The notes beneath the pieces were generated by a model. That model saw only the letters and a program-made list of their open reading frames with translations. It was not told where the DNA came from and made no database searches. Shown one piece after another: positions 59,351 to 64,000 of a stretch of DNA of 64,000 bases. Each line of letters begins with the position of its first letter. Position 1 is the first letter of the stretch. Source of the stretch: Chloroflexales bacterium ZM16-3 (GTDB lineage Bacteria > Chloroflexota > Chloroflexia > Chloroflexales > Chloroflexaceae); the NCBI GenBank assembly GCA_004138175.2, contig RYFE02000013.1, positions 80,755 to 144,754 on the forward strand. Direction: 5' to 3'. Both the position numbers and the translations under genes were made by a program.

Positions 59351-59464
59351 GCAATAGAGCATACGTAACGCTGTCACCCTGAGCGAAGCGAAGGGTCCCG
59401 GCCGGGATTCTTCGCTTCGCTCAGAATGACAGGACGCCTCACAGCGTTACTTCTGCGGTATTGC
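59351..59464. mobile_element. TIR mini-element, family 1, copy C
   Basis: A 114-bp element with ends GCAATA and TATTGC, inner ends ACGTAACGCTGT and ACAGCGTTACTT, and a central hairpin around CCCGGCCGGG. The flanking octamers CTGTTTTG (59343-59350) and CTATTTTG (59465-59472) match at 7 of 8 positions. Confidence 0.8.
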
Positions 59465-59500
59465 CTATTTTGTTTGATTTGTGTTAGAGACCACGGCGTC

Positions 59501-60019
59501 TCACGTGCGCAGCATCACGATGTAGTCACGCCCGCTAGATGTCGAGGTGAAGCGTTGGATGTTGTAAAACCCGAGGTTGGCATACAGCCGCCGGGCCCGC
59601 GCATTGAATGCAGCCACCGTCAGCCGGAGGGCCGGGGGATGGAACTGCAGCTCGGCGAAGCTCAGGATCGCCCCCATATAGCGCCGCCCCATCCCCTGCC
59701 CGATCAGGTCGGGCCGCATAGCGATACCCACATCCAGCGCCAGCGCAGTGTAGTCGCCCCCGCGCACCCGGCCCTCATCACCGAAGCAGCAGAATCCCAC
59801 CAGATCGTCACCCTCGCGGATCTGGAAGTAGCCATAGGCCGGGTCGCTGAAGATCGCGATCAGCATACCCGGCTCCTCATCAAGGTTGTAGATGTCATAG
59901 GGCGGCGGGTAGCGCCAGCCGGTGGTCGTCTCGGCGGCGGCCGCATCCATCGGCGTGATCGTTAGTTGGCTCATGTTGGCATCTCGTAGCCGCCCCGCAT
60001 CCTCAGTATCCGTCGTCAT
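59501..60019 (-). CDS. GNAT-family acetyltransferase
   Basis: A 172-residue GNAT of the RimI/RimJ type. It has the acetyl-CoA loop GIAMRPDLIGQGMGRRYM and the closing RLYANLGFYNIQRF. The start at 60019 has GGAG 5 nt upstream. The substrate is unknown. Confidence 0.85.
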   Translation of the reverse strand: MTTDTEDAGRLRDANMSQLTITPMDAAAAETTTGWRYPPPYDIYNLDEEPGMLIAIFSDPAYGYFQIREGDDLVGFCCFGDEGRVRGGDYTALALDVGIAMRPDLIGQGMGRRYMGAILSFAELQFHPPALRLTVAAFNARARRLYANLGFYNIQRFTSTSSGRDYIVMLRT

Positions 60020-60444
60020 TGTGGCTCCACCTGGCGATACCGACTCCTGGACTTCACAGTACCATGTTTTGTCCTCTCCTCGCCATGAGAATCAGCAGGG
60101 GCGACGGTTACACCGTCGCCCCTGAATAATATTATCCAGCGACAGAAATGAGTGCAGCTTGGTAAAGGGGGCGCGTCCTGGTGCGCGAGCACGGCGAGCG
60201 GGTGCGCCAGGCCGAAATCGCGGCTGCCGAGGCGCTGCTGACCCGCCCCGATCTGGCTGACCTCACCCCCAAAGCTGGCCCCGCCGAAGGAGTGCGCGTG
60301 GCCGGGCCGCATGGCCCCCGTGACGCGGCTTCAGCCGCCAGCGACCATGCAACAGCCATGATCTACTCTACTCAGAGGGCCAGGGCTGATTTGGTGTATA
60401 CTTGGGGAAGAATCCGAAGGTATATATCACCTCTTGTGAACCTT
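60020..60444. other. Intergenic region before uraD
   Basis: The gap holds a strong hairpin at 60097-60123 (AGGGGCGACGG and CCGTCGCCCCT, TTACA loop). A stretch at about 60181-60330 is an open frame with no recognisable product, and short pieces of palindromic element family 2 (CGCGGCTTCAGCCGCC near 60317) appear. A TATACT at 60397-60402 may be the uraD -10. The long open frame from 60181 is probably not translated as part of uraD. Confidence 0.5.
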
Positions 60445-60960
60445 ATGCCGCAGCCAATCGCCCTGGCGGAGCTGAACCGCCTTGACTGTGCCGGCTTCGT
60501 GACCGTCGTCGGCCATGTCTTCGAGCACTCGCCCTGGATCGCCGAGGCCGCCTGGCCGACGCGCCCCTTCGCTGACCTGACCGCTCTCCACGCCGCCCTC
60601 TGCGCGGTGGTGGACGCATCTGGCCAGGAGCGCCAGCTGGCCCTCATCCGCGCCCACCCCGACCTGGCCGGCCGCCTGGCCCGCGCTGGGCAGCTCGGCG
60701 CAGACTCCACGCAGGAGCAGCAGTCCGCCGGCCTTGACGCCCTCTCCCCCGATGAGGCCGCCCAGTTCGACACTTACAACAGCACCTACCGCGAGCGCTT
60801 CGGTTTCCCCTTCGTGATCTGCGCCCGCGAGAATAAGAAGGCGGCCATCCTCGCCGCCTTTCCCATCCGCATCGCAAACACCCGCGAGGCGGAGATCGCC
60901 GTCGCCCTGGCCGAGATCGCCAAGATCGCTCTGCTGCGCCTCCAGGATGCCGTCCTTTGA
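60445..60960 (+). CDS. uraD: 2-oxo-4-hydroxy-4-carboxy-5-ureidoimidazoline (OHCU) decarboxylase
   Basis: A 171-residue protein of the OHCU decarboxylase family. It has the catalytic-His segment RAHPDLAGRLA, followed by the Gln/Ser-rich STQEQQSAGLD, and FGFPFVICARENKK. It makes S-allantoin in urate degradation. The start is uncertain: the ATG at 60445 or the GTG at 60436; neither has a clear ribosome site. The frame is open far upstream, but that part has no domain and holds a repeat. hiuH, the enzyme one step earlier, lies 1 kb downstream. Confidence 0.88.
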   Translation: MPQPIALAELNRLDCAGFVTVVGHVFEHSPWIAEAAWPTRPFADLTALHAALCAVVDASGQERQLALIRAHPDLAGRLARAGQLGADSTQEQQSAGLDALSPDEAAQFDTYNSTYRERFGFPFVICARENKKAAILAAFPIRIANTREAEIAVALAEIAKIALLRLQDAVL

Positions 60961-60979
60961 GCCGCCTGTAGGGATACCT

Positions 60980-61177
60980 ATGAGCACACCACAAACGCCC
61001 GCCTCCAACCGCTCGCGCTGGATGCTTGCCCTGCTTATCTTCTGCGTATTCCTGCTTGTGATCGTGGCGATCGGCGATGTCTTGTTCGCAGGGACAGCCA
61101 CGCCCGATGCCGAACCGACCGCTACACCGACATCCATGCTGTTTGAGCCTGGAGCCTCATATGTCGCCTATGCCTGA
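60980..61177 (+). CDS. Small single-pass membrane protein
   Basis: A 65-residue protein with one membrane helix (WMLALLIFCVFLLVIVAIGDVLF) and a Thr/Pro/Ala-rich tail (ATPDAEPTATPTS). No known family. AGGGA lies 5 nt before the ATG, and its end overlaps the start of the next gene by 17 nt. It lies between uraD and the GNAT gene of the urate cluster. Confidence 0.6.
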   Translation: MSTPQTPASNRSRWMLALLIFCVFLLVIVAIGDVLFAGTATPDAEPTATPTSMLFEPGASYVAYA

Positions 61178-61925
61178 CCAGATCGCGCTGATTGAGGAGC
61201 TGGCCGCTAATGCGGTGCCGGCGGCGGTGATCCAGGAGATCGATGGCTGGCGGCTGCGCTACAGCGGCGGGGTGACTCGGCGGGCCAACTCGGTGCTGGC
61301 CGCCCGCGACGCCAGATGGACGGGGCTGCACGAGCGGCTGTGTCTGGCAGAGGCGTTCTACGCCCGCTACGGGATGCCCTCCCGCTTCCAGATCTGCCCG
61401 GCCAGCCGCCCCGAGGGCCTGGCCGATGTGCTGCTCTCTCGGGGCTACCGCCCCACCTCGGCCACCAATGTGCAGGTCGGCCCGCTGGGGCCGATGCGCG
61501 CTGGGGCCACCGGGCGGGCGCGGGTCTCTGAGACGCTCGACGAGGACTGGCTGGCCGCCTATATCGAGGGCGAGGGCGAGACAAACCCGGCCAAGGTGGC
61601 TGCCCGCCGCGAGATGCTCCAGCGGATCGGCGCGCGCACCGGCTTCGCCGCGATCATGGAGGATGGCCAGATCGCCGCCGTGGCGCTGGGTGTGGTTGAG
61701 CGGGGATGCCTGGGGGTGTTCAATGTGGCCACCCGTCCCGCCTTCCGCCAACGTGGCCTGGCCCACGCCCTTCTCGGCGACCTGACGGCGTGGGCGGAGG
61801 ATCGCGGGGCCGTGCGAGGCTACCTCCAGGTCCATAGCCTCAACCAGCCGGCCCTGGCGCTCTACGCCGGGCTTCGCTTCCGCACCATGTACCAGTATGT
61901 CTACTACGAGAAGGAGGTGATCTGA
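61161..61925 (+). CDS. Two-domain GNAT acetyltransferase
   Basis: A 254-residue protein. The N-terminal half (DGWRLRYSGGVTRRANSVLA, FYARYGMPSRFQIC) is the degenerate GNAT domain of a known two-domain family, and the C-terminal half carries the acetyl-CoA site (NVATRPAFRQRGLAHALL, LYAGLRFRTMYQYVYY). GGAG lies 6 nt before the ATG. Its stop overlaps the hiuH start (TGATG). The substrate is unknown; a link to purine breakdown is only positional. Confidence 0.85.
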   Translation: MSPMPDQIALIEELAANAVPAAVIQEIDGWRLRYSGGVTRRANSVLAARDARWTGLHERLCLAEAFYARYGMPSRFQICPASRPEGLADVLLSRGYRPTSATNVQVGPLGPMRAGATGRARVSETLDEDWLAAYIEGEGETNPAKVAARREMLQRIGARTGFAAIMEDGQIAAVALGVVERGCLGVFNVATRPAFRQRGLAHALLGDLTAWAEDRGAVRGYLQVHSLNQPALALYAGLRFRTMYQYVYYEKEVI

Positions 61926-62278
61926 TGGGCCGTCTGACCACCCACGTGCTCGATACGGCCCACGGTCGCCCGGCCGCTGGCCTGCATATCGCCCTCTACC
62001 GCCTGGGCGATTCGGGAGAGGCGCTGGTGGCCGATGCCATCACCAATGCCGACGGGCGCACCGAGGCAGCGCTGCTGGAAGGCGACGCTCTGACGCCCGG
62101 CGTCTACGAGCTGCGCTTCGCCCTGGGTGCCTACTTCGCCGCTGTCGGGGTAGCTCTGCCCGAGCCACCCTTCCTCGACGTGGTGCCGGTGCGCTTTGGG
62201 ATCGCCAACCCCGCCGGCCACTATCACGTCCCCTTGCTGGCCTCGCCCTGGGCCTACTCGACCTACCGAGGGTCGTAG
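61925..62278 (+). CDS. hiuH: 5-hydroxyisourate hydrolase (transthyretin-related)
   Basis: A 117-residue protein with all family marks: N-terminal LTTHVLDTAHGRPA with the catalytic His, the central Arg in VPVRFGI, a late His in HYHVPLLASPWAYSTYRGS, and the C-terminal YRGS tetrapeptide. It hydrolyses 5-hydroxyisourate to OHCU, the substrate of UraD. Coupled to the GNAT gene by TGATG. No uricase is visible in the window. Confidence 0.95.
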   Translation: MGRLTTHVLDTAHGRPAAGLHIALYRLGDSGEALVADAITNADGRTEAALLEGDALTPGVYELRFALGAYFAAVGVALPEPPFLDVVPVRFGIANPAGHYHVPLLASPWAYSTYRGS

Positions 62279-62380
62279 GTGTCATATGCCTGGCAGGTAT
62301 GTTATCTGGCGACAGGAATTACTGCCACTTGGCGAGATAATTACTGCCGCTTTGATTATGTGCCGACACCATAGTCGAAA

Positions 62381-63295
62381 GTGAGGCACAAGCTGTCGTG
62401 TTTACGCGACACTCAGTTGGCTATTGTGGAATCACCATGGGCGCAATGCGGGAGGCTGACGCTGATTCTTTCGGCCCTGGCCCTGGCCCTGGCCCTGGCC
62501 CTGCGCGTCGAGGGTGGCACGTCTGCGCCGACGCAGGCTGCTGTGCGGGCCGACCTTGGCTGGCGTCTCATGGCCGACCGGCGACTATCGCTCAACGGGA
62601 ACATGGCATGCCTCGACTGCCACATGGCCGCATTCGGCTACGCCGACGGGAAGCCCGTCGCCACCGCCGACGGGCTGAACACCCCCACGCTCTACGGCCT
62701 AGCTGCGCGCACCACCTTCGGCTGGTTCACGCCCGAGGTGTCCACGCTCGAAGCCTTCATCCTGCGCCCGCTCGACAACCCCCGCGAGATGGGGCCGCTG
62801 GCCGAGACGACCCTGGATCGGCTCCGCGCCGACCCGGAGGCGCGGGCGGCCTACGCGGTCGCCTTCCCTAGTACGGGCCAGGTGATCACCTGGGAACGCA
62901 CCGCGCAGGCGATGGCCGCCGCCATCCGCACCATCCCCAGCCCGCCTACCGGCACGCTGACCCCGGCAGCGGCGCGGGGCCAGGCGCTCTTCGCCGAGGT
63001 CGGCTGCGCTGGCTGTCATCAGGGCGCGACCCTGAGCAGCGAGCGCTACCTGAACACGGGCGTCAGCGCTGACCTGCGCAACAACGGTGGGCAGGCCCGC
63101 GTCCCCTCGCTGATCGGGCTCGCCCAGACCGCGCCCTACTTTCACGATGGATCGGCGGCGACCCTGGAGGACGTGGTGCGCTTCTATGTGGCGGGCGGGC
63201 GAGTGCCGGGGCCGGGGGTGAGCCGGGGGGTGAGCCCCTTCGTCATCACCGATGCCGAGGTCGCCGACCTGGTGGCCTTTCTGTCGAGCCGCTAA
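62381..63295 (+). CDS. Dihaem cytochrome c peroxidase/MauG-like protein
   Basis: A 304-residue exported protein with two c-type haem sites, CLDCH (about 85) and CAGCH (about 211), and a third-ligand region (TAPYFHDGSAATLEDVV) typical of bacterial di-haem peroxidases. A long Leu/Ala signal core (SALALALALAL) is encoded by a 6-bp tandem repeat (62476-62502). The start is uncertain: the GTG at 62381 or the GTG at 62426 that gives a shorter signal. It would act outside the membrane, in peroxide or quinone-linked redox chemistry. A lipoprotein gene follows in the same direction. Confidence 0.88.
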   Translation: MRHKLSCLRDTQLAIVESPWAQCGRLTLILSALALALALALRVEGGTSAPTQAAVRADLGWRLMADRRLSLNGNMACLDCHMAAFGYADGKPVATADGLNTPTLYGLAARTTFGWFTPEVSTLEAFILRPLDNPREMGPLAETTLDRLRADPEARAAYAVAFPSTGQVITWERTAQAMAAAIRTIPSPPTGTLTPAAARGQALFAEVGCAGCHQGATLSSERYLNTGVSADLRNNGGQARVPSLIGLAQTAPYFHDGSAATLEDVVRFYVAGGRVPGPGVSRGVSPFVITDAEVADLVAFLSSR

Positions 63296-63330
63296 GCATA
63301 CCGTTGCGCCGCTCAGCCTTGGAGATAACG

Positions 63331-64000
63331 ATGCGTCGCCCCCTCTTCCTGCTCCTTATCCTGGCCCTGGTCGGCTGCGGCCCCGCCGTCCCCGGCTCCG
63401 CAGCGACGACGCCCATCAGCGGCGTCCAGCCGCCCGCCGCCTCTGCCATTGTGCTGGGTGATGGCCGCACCCCCGACCTCCCCGCCATCCGCGCCGAGCA
63501 GGAACGGCGGCGCGCGGCGCTCGCGACCGCGCCCTTCATCCTCCTGCGCCCCGGCCTCGACGCGGTGCGCGACGCGGCCCAGCGCGCCGCCGCCGCCGAC
63601 CCACGCGTGCAAGATGCGACCAGCCTGGCATCCGGCGCGCGCCTGCTGGCCGAGGTGATGGCCGTCGGTGTGGCCCGCGCGGGCGACCTGCCCGCCGCCC
63701 TCGTCTCGCGCTGCCCGCCCGGCAGCTGCACGCGGGTCGTGATCTACAGCTACCCGGATACGACCAGCCTGACCGTGGTGGTGGATGATCGCAATCAGGT
63801 GGTGGATGTCCAGGCGCTCGCCGCCAGCCAGCCGGAGATCCCGCAGGAGCTGGCCGACCTCGCCACGCAGATCGCGGTGGCCAGCCCTGAGACCGCCCAG
63901 GCGCTCGGGGTGCCGCCAACCGAGGCGATGGCCCTGGACTACGCCAGCGCCACCAAGACGAGCCTGATCGGCACGCCCTGCGAGCGCAGCCGCCACCTCT
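63331..64000 (+). CDS. Lipoprotein of unknown function (3' partial)
   Basis: A frame open to the right edge, at least 223 residues. The signal peptide and lipobox (LLLILALVGC) are clear. The mature part has a beta-rich middle (TRVVIYSYPDTTSLTVVVDD) with a CPPGSC pair and ends at the edge in LIGTPCERSRHL. No family was recognised with confidence. GGAG lies 6 nt before the ATG. It follows the dihaem peroxidase-like gene by 35 nt and may be in the same operon. Confidence 0.72.
   Translation, partial: MRRPLFLLLILALVGCGPAVPGSAATTPISGVQPPAASAIVLGDGRTPDLPAIRAEQERRRAALATAPFILLRPGLDAVRDAAQRAAAADPRVQDATSLASGARLLAEVMAVGVARAGDLPAALVSRCPPGSCTRVVIYSYPDTTSLTVVVDDRNQVVDVQALAASQPEIPQELADLATQIAVASPETAQALGVPPTEAMALDYASATKTSLIGTPCERSRHL

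Noticed and set aside
60181..60444. An N-terminal extension of UraD
   Set aside because: OHCU decarboxylases are about 165-175 residues; the extension has no domain and contains repeat-like sequence.
1..64000. tRNA, rRNA, replication origin or phage attachment site
   Set aside because: I saw no cloverleaf with conserved T-arm, no rRNA-like stretch, no DnaA-box cluster around gyrB and no integrase-linked direct repeat.

Overview
The window reads as a chromosomal segment of a high-GC bacterium, most likely a filamentous member of Chloroflexota (class Chloroflexia). The grounds are indirect: the style of its membrane sensor and kinase proteins, a contractile injection locus of the actinobacterial/cyanobacterial/Chloroflexi type, GC-rich dispersed palindromes and many FHA and eukaryote-like Ser/Thr kinase genes. 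No rRNA or tRNA gene was seen, so the placement is an inference.

Layout. 1-3038: an adenine-specific DNA methyltransferase/restriction gene cut by the left edge. 3205-5142: gyrB. 5236-9711: a membrane protein and an iron operon (DtxR-type regulator, feoA, a split feoB, feoC) with a DtxR-like operator upstream. 9712-11175: an unknown gene, a palindromic repeat, and an IS3 relic interrupted by a small TIR element. 11176-16920: a large membrane/GAF/ATPase sensor, a lipoprotein, and a STAND-type ATPase with a winged helix.

15586-42808 is one long minus-strand block and the centre of interest: an extracellular-type contractile injection system (eCIS). It encodes sheath, two tube proteins, tail-assembly protein, cap, AAA+ ATPase, LysM hub protein, VgrG-like spike, PAAR tip, gp25, baseplate J and tail protein I, plus a DUF4157 protein and a candidate cargo. 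It is interleaved with four Ser/Thr kinases and three further FHA modules, one of them fused to the baseplate protein itself. This resembles, by inference only, the threonine-phosphorylation switch of type VI secretion, wired into an eCIS. Two of the kinases are single-pass membrane proteins and one ends in a membrane hairpin, so the particle may be membrane-tethered. No tail fibre, no clear tape measure and no PP2C phosphatase were found in the window.

43049-45643: a Crp/Fnr regulator, then a graveyard of transposon relics (a 226-bp TIR element, a broken zinc-ribbon transposase holding a palindromic repeat, a clostripain fragment, an IS3 orfA pseudogene). 45644-52806: a lipase-like hydrolase, pyrF-pyrE, a lipid kinase, a TolB-like lipoprotein, an MFS transporter and a GNAT fragment. 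52837-58267: a BmpA-type nucleoside/purine ABC importer with a consensus promoter and a long leader. 58576-62278: an autoregulated PadR repressor, GNAT enzymes and two urate-degradation genes (uraD, hiuH), which hints that the nearby importer handles purines. 62381-64000: a dihaem cytochrome c peroxidase-like protein and a lipoprotein cut by the right edge.

The non-coding part is unusually structured. There are three copies of a TIR mini-element with 8-bp target duplications, a second palindromic family, and seven heptanucleotide tandem-repeat loci all sitting on gene 3' ends. Two collinear 126-nt segments carry a co-varying dyad, and one palindrome lies inside an ABC transporter gene.
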